Below are positions 22,365 to 32,955 of a stretch of DNA of 64,000 nt, one piece after another. Under the pieces are notes generated by a model that saw only the letters and a program-made list of their open reading frames with translations, ran no database searches and had not been told where the DNA came from. The translations under genes and the position numbers were made by a program. The stretch comes from Isoetes taiwanensis (Eukaryota > Streptophyta > Lycopodiopsida > Isoetales > Isoetaceae): positions 11,150,725 through 11,214,724 of the forward strand of contig JAJEKV010000002.1 in assembly GCA_021234155.1 (NCBI GenBank). The letters run 5' to 3'. Position 1 is the first letter of the stretch; each line of letters begins with the position of its first letter.

Positions 22365-23228
22365 TTGCCTATAGGGCCACCTCCGTCAAGGGGAGTGGAG
22401 CACGAGATTGATCTTGAGTCTGGAACTAAACCAATGGCAAAAGCACCTTACCGCTTGAGTTCTCTTCGGTTAGAGGAAGTGAAAAAGCAAGTTAAGGAAT
22501 TGCTTGAAAAGCGGTTTCTCCAGTCAAGTAAGTCTCCTTTTGCGGCTCCAGTGCTGTTGGTTAAGAAGAAAGATGAAACTATGCGCACGTGCATAGATTA
22601 TCGTGCTCTTAACAAAGCAACAATTAAGGATAGATATCCTTTACCACGAATTGATGATATCTTAGATCGCTTGGATGGTGCAACTTAGTTCACCAAAATT
22701 GATCTAAAGAGTGGATATCATCAAATTAAAATCCGTGAGGGTGATGAACCGAAGAGTGCCTTTCAAACTCATCAAGACCACTATGAGTTCTTAGTCATGC
22801 CATTTAGTCTCACTAATGCGCCGGCTACGTTCATGAGATTAATGAACCAACGTATTCGCTGATTACTTGAATAAATCAGTTGAAGTATTCTTGGATGATA
22901 TAAAATGTATACTCGAACTCATTAGAAGAACACTTTCAACATCTAGAGCACGTGCTTAAAGTGTTGCGAGCCAATAAGTTGTATGCCAAAATTTCTAAGT
23001 GTGATTTCCTCAAGCAAATGGTTGCTTATTTGGGCCACATTTTGTCGGGCGAGGGAGTGTCTCCAGATCCTAGAAAAGTATGAGAAGTACAAGAATGGAT
23101 TCAACCTGAGACTGTTCATGAGTTGATAAGTTTTCTCGGATTGGCTACCTACTACCGAAAATTTGTGCCTAAGTTTTCTAAGGTAGTAACCCCGCTCACC
23201 GATCTTTTGAGAAAAAAATCAAGAGTAT
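22365..23228 (+). pseudogene. Ty3/gypsy reverse transcriptase (copy C)
   Basis: Shows [20 protein letters not shown], then [39 protein letters not shown] and, after an internal TAG at 22,686, [15 protein letters not shown] with [15 protein letters not shown]. The catalytic region reads VFLDD instead of the usual YxDD. Two or more stops and a frameshift lie near 22,860-23,080. The connection part follows (ELISFLGLATYYRKF). Confidence 0.9.
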
Positions 23229-23690
23229 GTGTGGGGTCAACCTCAGCAAGAGGCCTTTGAAAGGATCGAAAGTCTTTTGGTGAGTAGCCTAGTACTGAAG
23301 GTACCCGACCCTAATGAGTCGTTTGAAGTATACACAGATGCTTGTGGGCAAGCTCTGGGAGTTGTGCTTATGCAAAATCAAGCAGAACAGAATTATACAA
23401 TATATGAGCAAAAACTATTGGCTATAGTTCATGCATTAAAGACATGGCGAGATGTGGTACCAGTAAAGAGCCGCCCAAGTTTATGGTATATACTGACCAC
23501 AAGCCCTTAAGATTCTTGCAAAGCCAAGCTAGGCAGCTTGACTTTTTGCATGACCTAGAAAGAATAATACAGTTGTGGATGCCTTATCTAGGATCAAAGC
23601 GTTTAACTACTTCGATGGTAGGGGAGAATGATCTCTTCCAAAGGATTAAAGAAATCACAATTTCATTAAAATGAGAAATTTCGTGATTCC
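23229..23690 (+). pseudogene. Ty3/gypsy RNase H (copy C), end of the element
   Basis: FEVYTDACGQALGVVLMQNQ, YEQKLLAIVHALKTWR and, in a shifted frame from 23,444, KFMVYTDHKPLRFLQSQA are RNase H motifs. The following sequence reads like the linker before integrase (DALSR-type), then similarity stops. Integrase is missing. Confidence 0.85.
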
Positions 23691-23945
23691 AATCAGGGAT
23701 GAAATTGTTTTTTAGTCTGTTTTATGACCAATTTTTGAGCTATTATGGCGCCATTATGTGTATTCGTGCATGTGAAGTGCCATTATTTGGCGCTATTAAA
23801 AACATGACAGTGCAAAAATTACAGCTAAGAACAAGATTAATTTTATGACAAGTAAGATTTGCATATCCATCGACACTTACACTACGAGCTCGATAAATTT
23901 AATATATACAAAAAATGTTATGTTTACATTTGAGATGCACATAAT
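23691..23945. other. Junction sequence with GGCGCCATTA motifs
   Basis: No gene. ATGGCGCCATTATGTG at 23,742-23,757 and GCCATTATTTGGCGCTATTA at about 23,781-23,800 recall the ATGGCGCC motifs in the intron at 25,640-25,830. They may be remnants of the same small repeat. Confidence 0.35.
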
Positions 23946-25140
23946 TTACAAGACTTTCTCCACTATATCAGGCTTCTCAGTGCTAGCAATAGGATTAGAT
24001 GGCAAATCAAAAGCATGGGTAGTAAGGTCAGCTTCATCGACATTATCGAGTTCGAACTTAGCGTCTTTAATGGCCTTGTAGTCAACATCAGGAATCTCAG
24101 GTGATTTTGCTGCTTGGCTGGTTTTCTGCACGTTCCTCAACTCCACGTTCAACAGCACCTCGATCTTTGGGACCACGATGCTTGCGACGGGGATAGGATT
24201 GAGCACGCGGTTTAGCCTATCAGCAATCCCCTTCAGGAGCTGCTGTTTGACAGGATCATGTTCGAACACGATGCAGAACCATTTGTAAATCAATGCAGCT
24301 CTGGCAAAAGCAACACAAGAGAAGTAATCAAACACTCCTGTACCTGGTTGTACCAGCTCTTGCACGAGGTAGGAACATGTTGCAGGACCCAGCTGACTTC
24401 TCATTATGATTTCTCTGGCAAGCCTTGCCAACTGTACCTGAATCTGTTGTGAAAGAGTTTCTCCGTCATAGCCTCACTCTCCCCGTCTGCCTCTTCTTCA
24501 GTTTGAACAGGAAGTGGTGGAAGATGCTGGGGGTGATCATCATAGGAAAACCTGAGGTCAATCTCTTCGACAATAGTCAGGGCAAGGGACTGGATCTTGG
24601 TGGCGTAGATGAGAGCATGCGGTTCCAGCACCCCTGTTGGTGCTGGATTCTTGTACTCATCCTCGTACCTGCCAATATAAACTCTGGATCTAGAGTCTAG
24701 GTTATCCAACACTGAGAAGACGACAAAGTTGTGTCCTGTGCGTGCGAAGCAAACTATCCAAGAAGATTCAACAGTCGTGTTCTTGACGACAGTGTCAAAG
24801 AACTTGGATAGTGTCGATTGATCCCACATTGGAGTTAGGGTCCGTGTATCCAGAACAATCAAAGAGGCTGGCACAGGAGTGCATTTGATCTGTCCTCTGC
24901 TATCAGTAAGCTCAACCTCGTAGCGGAACTCTTCAGTGTCATCCCTCTGCATAACTTTATTTCTTATGACCCTTGCCAATGATGGAGGTATGTTCCCAAA
25001 AATTCCCTCCTTGGAAATGCCATCGTTGACCCATTTGTTATGTAGTGTCCCTATGGCCTTTAAGCTGTCATCGTCAAAGCCTAGCACAGTGGAACAGAAG
25101 TCTTCGAAGGAGGTGAACTTCCTTTGGAAGTTCTCCTTGA
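23946..25140 (-). CDS. 3' exons of an unrecognised gene or pseudogene
   Basis: Two long minus-strand frames, 25,087-24,404 (227 codons) and 24,431-23,946 (161 codons), overlap in different frames around 24,404-24,431. That overlap implies a small intron or a one-base frameshift. The first has sequence such as FVVFSVLDNLDSRSRVYIGR and an acidic segment near its end. The second has FARAALIYKWFCIVFEHDPV. I do not recognise a domain. Codon-like composition, length and position downstream of 25,145-26,240 on the same strand suggest they belong to one transcription unit. Function unknown. It may be a pseudogene. Confidence 0.45.
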
Positions 25141-25144
25141 CATA

Positions 25145-25465
25145 CTAAAAAATTTCCTTCTTCAAGAACGCCAATGTCTCGAGAGTTCTAACCTTCGTCT
25201 TGAAAAAGTAGTCACCTGTGTAATCAGTGGAGACTTTAATGTATACCTTCTCGTCAAGCACCTCCTGGAACAAGACCGTGCAATCCTCATAGTACATGCC
25301 TCTTAGGCACTGCAGATAAGTCTGACTGAAGTAGTCACTATCTTTGGCCCAGAAGGCTGCCCTCTGTTGTCCTTGAGCTTGCAAGTTTTCCATTGGTTCC
25401 ACAGGGACTAGAACAGTTGAAAGATATCCTCTGGCATGAAGACCCACCAGTTTAAGTCTTTGGGC
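25145..25465 (-). CDS. Internal exon of the unrecognised minus-strand gene
   Basis: An open frame of about 106 codons reading LKLVGLHARGYLSTVLVPVE and later YLQCLRGMYYEDCTVLFQEV. The frame is open upstream to about 25,465, so the first exon codon is earlier than the first GTG or ATG. A GTAAGT sequence on the minus strand at about 25,469-25,474 could be a donor of another small exon. No known domain was recognised. Confidence 0.4.
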   Translation of the reverse strand, partial: AQRLKLVGLHARGYLSTVLVPVEPMENLQAQGQQRAAFWAKDSDYFSQTYLQCLRGMYYEDCTVLFQEVLDEKVYIKVSTDYTGDYFFKTKVRTLETLAFLKKEIF

Positions 25466-25671
25466 TACTTACCACGCATGGCAATTCTGCTAGAGCCAGG
25501 TACCGTTGAATGCAAAGGACATTTATTAGCAACTGAATGTAAAAGGCGTCGTACCACCATTTCAATGGTAAAACATAAAACTCATTATGTACTGAACCCA
25601 AGGAAACCTATAGTCAAGACAACTGCTATGAAATGGCATTGTGCGGTGCCATTTGATACGCAATGGCGTCG

Positions 25672-25724
25672 CGGTGCCATATGATGTGAAATGGCGCCGT
25701 GCCATTTCACATCATATGGCACCG
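25672..25724. repeat. Perfect 24-bp hairpin in the intron
   Basis: The left arm 25,672-25,695 starts CGGTGCCATATGATGTGAAA. The right arm 25,701-25,724 is its exact reverse complement, with a 5-base loop (GCCGT). Related ATGGCGCC and CATTTCATAT blocks repeat on both sides from about 25,630 to 25,830. The cluster lies between the ParB-like exon and the next exon. Confidence 0.9.
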
Positions 25725-25840
25725 TGGCACCATTTCATATCAAATGGCGCCGCATCGCCATTTCATATCAAGACATAAATGAAAATAACCAACAGAATTT
25801 TAAAATGGTGCCGTGGCGCCATATGATGTAAATATTATAC

Positions 25841-26240
25841 CTTATAAGGTTCCGATCGCTTCTGCCCACGGCCCGAAGGATTAGGCTTGCCGCAAAGTGC
25901 GTACTGGTGCCTCAGATAGGTGATATTGTTAATGCAAGTTTCTTTGAAGATGGTCTTCACCACAATGTCATTCATTTCACAACTAAGCTGCAGGCGATCC
26001 TGCTCGTTCACCTCTCCCAACAACACCTGGCATGTCCGGTGCTTGTGTATTTTGGCCATCTTCTCCTGGGACTTGGCAGTTCCTAGCTTTCTACAAACCA
26101 GCTGTGCTGCCAGTACCGAGTGGTTACCATTCATTATATAGTAGTGCAACCCCATAAGATCGTCTACATTTTTCGGAAAATTAATTTCTTTGTATTGAGA
26201 TTGAAGGGGATCACATTTGGCCAGTGTGAATCTACGGGGT
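25841..26240 (-). CDS. ParB/sulfiredoxin-like exon of the unrecognised gene
   Basis: The minus-strand frame reads PKNVDDLMGLHYYIMNGNHS, then VLAAQLVCRKLG and, after a basic stretch, CQVLLGEVNEQDRL. The order (hydrophobic strand, G-N-H, a helix rich in Ala, then a strand) matches the ParB/sulfiredoxin superfamily, where GxHR and the following helix bind nucleotide or DNA. The exon ends with SEPYK and a GTATAATA donor at 25,840. The frame is open to about 26,240, beyond the ATG at 26,155. In ParB the equivalent domain binds and hydrolyses CTP. Whether this protein does so is unknown. The assignment rests on motif pattern only. Confidence 0.45.
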
Positions 26241-26768
26241 GAGGATCACGCTAGAAAGATTCTAGTAGTGTCTTGACATGTTCCATATTTCTTGGCACGG
26301 AAGTCAAATTTGGAGAGCCACGGTATAAGCGGAACACGTTCATTTTCTTTGTAAATGTAATGCGAGAGGAAAAAGATGGCGATGGTCATAAATTTTTATT
26401 CAATGTCGTTTTACGCCATTTTCCTACTCGGACCTTTCCACCTTGGGCCTTGGGGCACCTCTAACAAGTGCAGGCTATCCATGATTTTATTGATTGGGAT
26501 GGCGGACCCTGGACTTGTGGTCTTAGGGGTACCCCCCATGCTTGCTGCGGTGGGACCACCACCAACACCACCCTGCACTCGCGGCCTCCGCGCTTTTGTG
26601 GGAGGCCACAAGAATTGCGGGGAGGACTAGGGCTGTGGACTAGGAGGTCGAGGGGGGCCGTCTTCTTTGTTTCTTTGTAGTGCCCTCAACATCTGATGTG
26701 CCATGCCTATGTTTTCTTATTGTTTTCTTCTTTTTCCTCCTCTCTTTTCTTCCTGCTTCTTCCTTGAA

Positions 26769-27044
26769 CTATCTTCCGTTCACTCCTCTTATTTTCTTCT
26801 CCTTCTTGCTAGATTTCTTGCTTCCCTTTCCATCCCTTTCCTTCTTGCTTCCCTTCCCCTCCTTGTCCTTCTTTTCCTTTTGATGTTCTTCTGTAGCTTT
26901 TGCTTCTGTTTTTTTAACCTCTTCATCAGTATCAGAAGAGTCCTTTTCAGTAGCTGGAACCCCCTTGACAACACGAGTCTTAGTTTTCTTCTGAGCTCGA
27001 AGCCAAGCAGTGTCCACTAAGCAAGGTGGGTTCTGCGAGTTCAA
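26769..27044 (-). CDS. Lys/Glu-rich low-complexity region, probably part of the same gene
   Basis: The minus-strand frame turns into a charged run (for example KKTEAKATEEHQKEKKDKE and later KGSKKERDGKGSKK), likely disordered. It continues in the same direction from the exon at 27,041-27,298, with which it overlaps in a different frame. Such a linker between two folded parts would be compatible with a nuclear protein, but this is inference. The plus-strand reading of the same DNA gives Phe/Leu-rich frames that are artefacts. Confidence 0.35.
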   Translation of the reverse strand: MNSQNPPCLVDTAWLRAQKKTKTRVVKGVPATEKDSSDTDEEVKKTEAKATEEHQKEKKDKEGKGSKKERDGKGSKKSSKKEKKIRGVNGR

Positions 27045-27520
27045 GGCCTTTTACAACCAAAGAAGGAGAGTTCTTCGACTCGTTCATTCGATTCCGAAGA
27101 ATGTTGTATCCCCTTAAAATCTCGACATGGCCTTGGATGTCTGCCTCTTGGAAGCTCTTGTAAGAGGGAAGAGTCCATCCACAATAAACCGCGAGCGAAG
27201 CCAGCGACATTGGAAATACTTGCAAGCATCATTGTGGGATCATAAACCCGTCGGTCCACATAGTAAATATTTATCTTGCGTCCTCGTGTTCTCAACAACT
27301 ATCGGAGCCATTCCTCACGCCCCTTCTTGAGAGCTGTCCTCATATTACTTGATAATGCACATTTGGTAAACTCCTTTTTGTGTTGTCGGACATCTTCTTT
27401 GTAAGTAAACATAGCTCTCTTCTAGTGCACTCTTTGAATTTCGAAGGGCGGATGCACCAGGCCCATTCATTGATGAAACGGACCTCTCGGTTTGGAATGT
27501 TGTTTTTTACGCATAACTGG
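27041..27520 (-). CDS. 5' exons of the unrecognised gene
   Basis: Two exon-like pieces. 27,495-27,350 reads VKNNIPNREVRFINEWAWCI and later LTKKMSDNTKRSLPNVHYQ, bordered by a TTTTCGCCAG acceptor and a GTAATATG donor. 27,298-27,041 follows a TCCGATAG acceptor and reads RGRKINIYYVDRRVYDPTMM, then shifts frame near 27,185 to SYKSFQEADIQGHVEILRGY. I recognise no domain. The splice-like borders argue for a real gene. The frameshift argues that it may be decayed. Confidence 0.35.
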
Positions 27521-27839
27521 CGAAAACAAAGGATGCACATTAGGCAAATAGAACAAATAGTCTCACTGGTTTACAAAACTCAAATGCAAGTCTTGGATGC
27601 AAATGGCGGCGGCTCATTTGCCATACATAGTTAGGCATCACGTGTCAGAAAACAGATGGGCATCCGGTCTCGGAAACAACATATCTTGGGAGAGTTGTGA
27701 TGTTTTGCTTAGTGATGGTAGGACAGTTTCACAACATTTACAAGCTCGAGCTGCACTTGAAGAGGATGACTAGTTAGAAGGTGAATGTCTGGAAGGTGAT
27801 GTTGCGAAGCAATTCAAGAGGAAAAGCAAATATACATAT

Positions 27840-28499
27840 GTGAAGAGGGTCAGGAGGGAACCAAAGGGGATAGCAAGGGAAGAGATGATGTGTGCTTCCA
27901 AGTCAATCAAGAGCGCCCTAAAATCAACATGCTGCAAGGAAGAATATATCAAAAAACTGAGCCGAGAACAAGTATGTGCCTTAGGAAAAGAATTTTATTC
28001 TCAATCAACAAGCAGTGCAAGGATTACACTTGTTTTTGATGTGTTGAGTGTAACTTATACAGGGCACTTAGAGGCGAAAGTAGTGGTCTCTGGAGTAGAA
28101 TGCTGTCAATTCGCATGGCGCGTGGCTTTGGGAGTTGCTCAGTCTATGTTTTATAATTGGAGGAAGAGGTTCGAGTTAGGTGGAAAATGCGCAGAGCACG
28201 ATAATACAGGTTTTAAGAAGCCTAGATCTGTGACACTAGCTACAGAAAGTGTGCTTGATACCCTCATTAGTGAGAATGCGGAGAGCATTCCATATAAAAG
28301 AAAAAAAAGAAAGGATGTTATAAAGGGAATGTTATGCAAACCTCCTTCCATCCTTAATAAGAAGAGCATACATAAGGAAGTGGGTGCCATGGTAAAGAAC
28401 CGGCGGAAAGAGTGTAACATTGCCCTCTTTTTACAATATTTGAAAGAAAGAGTTTTCAGACATCAACATGGCAAAAAATACAGCATTCTCCAAGTGTAA
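27840..28499 (+). CDS. Unrecognised 219-residue ORF, Cys-rich N-terminal part
   Basis: Open from ATG at 27,840, and the frame runs back to TAG at about 27,769. It is basic at the start and contains CASKSIKSALKSTCCKEEYI, a middle part VVVSGVECCQFAWRVALGVA, then MFYNWRKRFELGG and a polybasic YKRKKRKDV. The order of cysteines, a V-x-G-x-x-C motif and an aromatic-rich helix recalls N-terminal regions of some transposase-derived plant and animal proteins, but I cannot name the family. Its last codons run into a tandem repeat, so the C-terminus may have been replaced by the duplication. It is divergent from the minus-strand gene at 27.5 kb. Confidence 0.45.
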   Translation: MKRVRREPKGIAREEMMCASKSIKSALKSTCCKEEYIKKLSREQVCALGKEFYSQSTSSARITLVFDVLSVTYTGHLEAKVVVSGVECCQFAWRVALGVAQSMFYNWRKRFELGGKCAEHDNTGFKKPRSVTLATESVLDTLISENAESIPYKRKKRKDVIKGMLCKPPSILNKKSIHKEVGAMVKNRRKECNIALFLQYLKERVFRHQHGKKYSILQV

Positions 28500-28654
28500 T
28501 ATATGTGTAGGGAAAGAACAAAATATACAAGGGAGAGGCGCAACCTCTCAATTCAACGGCGGTCTCCAAGTGTAATATATGTGTAGTCATCAAGCAGAAA
28601 TTGGAAAGAACAAAATATACAAGGGAGAGGCGCAACCTCTCAATTCAACGGCGG
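28488..28654. repeat. Tandem duplication of 76/91 bp
   Basis: Unit 1 (28,488-28,563) and unit 2 (28,564-28,654) are almost identical, beginning CTCCAAGTGTAATATATGTG and ending TCTCAATTCAACGGCGG. Unit 2 has 16 extra bases, TCATCAAGCAGAAATT, after the first 23. The stop codon of the ORF above lies in unit 1. The high identity means a recent event. Confidence 0.92.
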
Positions 28655-29871
28655 GCACATATGTTGGAACAACGTTCCTGTAGGAGTCAATATTGGCATT
28701 GGCGTGCATTATCACATCGTTCACCAGAAAGTCACCTTTGCATAATACATGACAAGATGGATCAGGTCAAAACAGTCACACCAAGAAGTCATCATCTTGC
28801 AACCCACAGAAATTTCCACCTAGCGGGTTACGGATAGCAGCACGGCCACCGGCCAAAGTTTCTAAGCAAAAGTGGTAGCATGAGCCAAAATTTTGCAACA
28901 AAAATTTTGGCCAGTGGCCCAATGGCCGCCATCTCCCCTTCGACCATTTTCTCAACTTAATGGAGGTGGCCACGTGTTTAACCTTGAAATTCTGGATTAG
29001 CATAAAGAAAAAGAGCCAACCATATTAAATATGGGCACTTGGATTTTACGTACTTATATCAAAGTACAGAATAATTGGTTTTCGAGAAGCAATAGTGTCA
29101 CGGAATTGTGCTGCTCAATTTTTAAGTACTAGTTTTTTCCCCAAAGCATAAACTTTCCAATTTGTTCATTGTACATGCATAAACCGAAAGTATGTTTTAA
29201 TCACTCTATCCTTATGCTTCATGAAATAATCACAGGTAACGCTCAGGCTAGATTATACAGTAAAGATAATTTCCTTAAAATTGAGAAGCACCCTTTAGCA
29301 GGGTGCATGACATTTTTTGTTTAGTTGATAAGTGCAACCAGAAATCTGTAAACTTGCAATTAATAAGAGGTGGATTACGCCCAACAGCCAAATTGTGCGC
29401 ATCTAAATTTTCTTACCAAAATTCACCTTAGCTTAGAGCTCCATAAGCACAGGGATTTGGAATTTTATATTTGCTAGAACACTCCCTGGCGAGCATTAAT
29501 CTATGGGGCTGCCCCCACTGATAATTTTCTTCTTCCAAATCTCTAACCAAACCGCCAAGTAGGGTTTTGTGCAAATGTGCATCGCTCTGGCAGATCAATA
29601 GAATTGGAAATGAACAAAGGGGTCATTCTTCCATATTTCTCACAAACCAGAAACTGAAATGGGTGATAGTATGCACGTACACGTCTCAGCGATTCTGTAA
29701 TCAAATTCATATCTCAAATATGAAAGATGTACCCATCATGTCTAGATAACACTGTATAATGGGTAAAAGATTTATAGAAATACAATTTTCCACCTCCACT
29801 GTACACCTGCTGGGCTGAAGCAATTAGAATATTTTACAACATTCCTTGATTACAAAACTGGCGACTGTAAC
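28655..29871. other. Intergenic, including the 3' flank of the WAC-DDT-WHIM gene
   Basis: No supported gene. The last few hundred bases before 29,872 should contain the 3' UTR of the minus-strand gene. The block 28,776-29,003 is open on the minus strand but shows no domain. Confidence 0.5.
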
Positions 29872-32800
29872 TCAATTCCTGTGAATCAATTCCGATATTT
29901 GTTGACGTATGCTAAGAAACCTGAAGGCCGGGGTAGATCTACCAGATCTAACACGCAAAGATCGTCTTAGTGTGGCTTCTTCCATGGCAACTCTTTGAGC
30001 AATTTCCTTTGTTCTCTTTTGTAAGGCAGCACTGTCACAGAAAGCATTCAAGGATAAAGAAACTTTGCTTGAAATAACACACCAACAGATTCCACGGAAG
30101 ACCTATATAGGCTAAACAAAAACTACAAACCTGATCCAAAAAAAATATCAGCCACACAATGCTTCCATACGTACCTGATTTTAGCATAATGCTTATCTAG
30201 CTGTCTTTGCAAAGCCCTCTCTCTCATACCTTTGACGTTTAGTGATTTACAAAGGGCATCAAGCTGAACCAAAATTAAAACTTTTAGGTATGAAGTCTTA
30301 GAACAACTAAGGACACATCAAATTTTAATCACCTCCATCTTTCCGCTGTAAAATGCCCATTTGCTACAATCTTCGCTTTCAACAAATATTCGGCCCTCTC
30401 GTTGGAAGAACCAATATCTATTAAGATCACGATCCCTTCCTAATGGTGTGGTCCGAACGCGATGTTTCTCTTGTTCTTGAACATCATTCAGTTTCTAGGG
30501 ATATAAAACCAGAAAGTTACTAGGCATGGACAAACAGCGAATGCACTGAAAGCAAATTTTAAGCAGGCAGAGAAGAAACAACAAGAGGTATTCTACTCAC
30601 TCTCTTTTTCACTTCTGATACACTTTTAGCTCCCCCCAGCCTTTTGTTATTCAGGTTCTTCCCTTTCTTCAAGGGTCCTGCTTTAGTCTTGACATCAACA
30701 GCTGGCTGCTCAGATTTTCCTAACAACTTAAGGCTATCTTCGAGACCATCTTCTTTGTCATTTTGTCTGGAGAAAAAGATTGTTATTAACAGTAATATAA
30801 AATGACAGGTCGCTTAAGAGTGATAAGCAATGCTACCTGTGAGGCATTCCGTTCCCTGGAGGAGAACTGATTGGTTTTCGTTTACCTTTTGCAGACCATG
30901 CAATGGGTTCATCTCCAATTACATCTTCTGAGGTCTCACAAACATGCTTCTTTTCCAAAACTTTCAAGCTTTGATAATTTGTATGTTCATCCTTAATCTC
31001 ATTTAACTCTAACATCATGACATCGTTAGGTGACTCTTGTGAGATCTTCACATAGCTACTATGTAATTTTTGTTTTTTTGCTTGTTTTGTGACTGTCTCG
31101 TATTTTCGGACTGCAACAGGTTGAGCCTCTTCAGTATTTCCTGTTAGCTGGCCTCTAATAGCCATTGTGTCAAGAGCCAGCTCAATCAATTCTTGCAGGA
31201 TTTCCAATTTGGTTAATGGTTCTATCTCTAAGTATTGGCCTCCTCGGATAAGTGCCGAGTATGTCTTGGATTTTTTCACCCCTTCCAAATCGAAGACATC
31301 ACAGAGGTCTTGTTTCCACGTGTCTATTGTCATCTATAAGCATAAAGCACACTTTAGTGAGAGTTTGTAGACATGCTCTTTGAACGTTCATAATGTGAAC
31401 TAACAAATTCTTCTAAATGATTTGATCTTGTACATACTTTCTGACGTCGTCTATCAGATACTTTCTGCCTTTGCACAGCATCTGCCATAACTGCGCGAAG
31501 CAGAGCAAAGTGGGCCTCTCTTAACAATGAAGGTTCTCCTTCTTTGTACATTAAAGAACTTTCAAAATCTTCTATAGAAAAAGGTGATAACTGTAAGAAT
31601 TTTCCAAAGAGCATGCAAAAGTCCCAAACCATAAGGAGAATCCCGATGCATTCCATTGGCAAAAGAAATGCTGTAGATGGAATAGGACGTTGAGTAAATG
31701 AAGGGTCGTCTAAGGGAATCTCCAACAAGGTGTCCTCTATTGGATAACAGATCCTTCGCGACTTTTTTCCTGAATGCGGTTCTGTAAATTGCATTTCATT
31801 CAATGACTACTTGCTGATAAATTGCAAAACTTCAAATTTCAAGAGTGAAAATGATGGTAAGAACCTTTGGATGAGTGACTTTCATTCTTGAGCCGAGCTA
31901 TAGGGGAAGAGTTAATTCTTCTCTGTCTCTGAGTACGTTTTCCTTTTCTATATGCTCCAGTCTCACTGTCATGCTGAATATGATGTAGCAGCCTACTTAG
32001 AAGATTAGCTGGAAATAAAAACAAAACGAAACAAGACAGTCATATCATACCCTTGTCTCAGGCAATATCCGTTGGCGTGGTTCTTGCCTATCTGATTGCT
32101 CAGAGGGTAGTTTTAATGGGATGTCAAATTTCTGAGCAAGTGTATCTCGCACCAGCCATGGCATATCCCCACTTGATTCTTCATATGTTGATTCTTGAAT
32201 ATATGTTTTCAAAAGAGCACGAGTAAATGGTAACTTCTTTCTCATTAATTTCTTGCCACTTTCAAATGTCTTCTCAGCTATTTTACCATCTCTATCTAGC
32301 CATCCAACTTCGTAGAGCAAGTTCTCAAAATTATGTGCCCCATTTCTGTGACATAACCTTAAAATTTTACAGCGATAGACAGCATCACCTTGAACACTTG
32401 AAACCTCTTCTCCAACAACAAACCTATTTCGAAATGCCTTAAGGATGTCTTCCACTAGTTCGTCAAGCTCAACTTCACCTAGAGATAAACATTCCAGGAT
32501 AATGTTGTTAGTTGCCATAAGGGAATACTGTGTGCAAAACTGAAACTTCAGCATGTAATATATATATCAAACAGAAAATAGGCACTTACTGAACTGCACC
32601 ATTTGTAGGACTGGTCCCATGAACTCCCTGGGAAATTCCGTTTTCTGAGGTGCCTTACATTCAGATACCAATGCTGTTTCATATGTAAGGTTAGCTTTTC
32701 CTGTTACTTTGCATGTCCAAATTCTCTGTCGATACAAATTCATACGTTTCAAGTATTCTCTGTATAAATGTCAAGGCTTAAAGAAATAGCAAATATATCG

Positions 32801-32955
32801 ACACAAGAAACTTAATCATATAGTTATCTTTCTGAAGGATACTCGTAATCCCTGAAAATTTCCTTTGTAAAACGAACTTGATAAACAAGTTCATCAGGTA
32901 ACAAGTCCTCTGGAGTCTTTACCAAGGAAAATGCATTTCCCCTGAGCAGAGGCAT
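29872..32955 (-). CDS. WAC-DDT-WHIM domain protein (ISWI partner type), 10 exons, 745 aa
   Basis: Likely non-catalytic partner of an ISWI chromatin remodeler, acting in the nucleus. In plants this domain set is typical of DDT-WAC proteins (DDW1-like, an assignment from memory). Exons: 32955-32843, 32759-32590, 32478-32051, 31973-31865, 31781-31438, 31333-30837, 30766-30601, 30494-30333, 30263-30175, 30031-29872. All introns are GT-AG, phases agree, and there is no internal stop. Residues 1-100: WAC (MPLLRGNAFSLVKTPEDL; YRQRIWTCKVTGKANLTYET; LVEDILKAF). About 285-375: DDT (YPIEDTLLEIPLDD; MVWDFCMLFGKFLQLSPFS; EDFESSL). Then WHIM1 (KLEILQELIELALDTMAIR), a basic linker, and WHIM2 (RDLNRYWFFQREGRIFVES; KWAFYSGKMEVL). 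The start fits the usual N-terminus. For exon 4 the phase requires the acceptor ATATTCAG at 31,974, not the earlier TTTCCAG at 32,009. The gene looks intact. Confidence 0.93.

Larger units (their letters stand above)
19599..23690 (+). mobile_element. Ty3/gypsy element (copy C), 3'-truncated
   Basis: Contains a 5' LTR, primer-binding site, gag, zinc knuckle, protease remnant, reverse transcriptase and RNase H, in that order. It stops near 23,690 with no integrase and no 3' LTR. Gag and RT contain several stops, so the element is dead. It lies head-on against minus-strand copy B, with only one base between 19,597 and the LTR start at 19,599. Confidence 0.88.

Noticed and set aside
23946-25087. 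Argonaute or another small-RNA protein
   Set aside because: Considered because of length and exon layout, but no PAZ or PIWI motif (no D-D-H/D residues in context) could be found.
25672-25724. CRISPR-like or bacterial terminator structure
   Set aside because: Single hairpin in a plant intron, no spaced repeat array and no T-tract context.
26680-27020. Plus-strand Phe/Leu-rich frames that look like a membrane protein
   Set aside because: They are the complement of the Lys/Glu-rich coding stretch on the minus strand, a known composition artefact.
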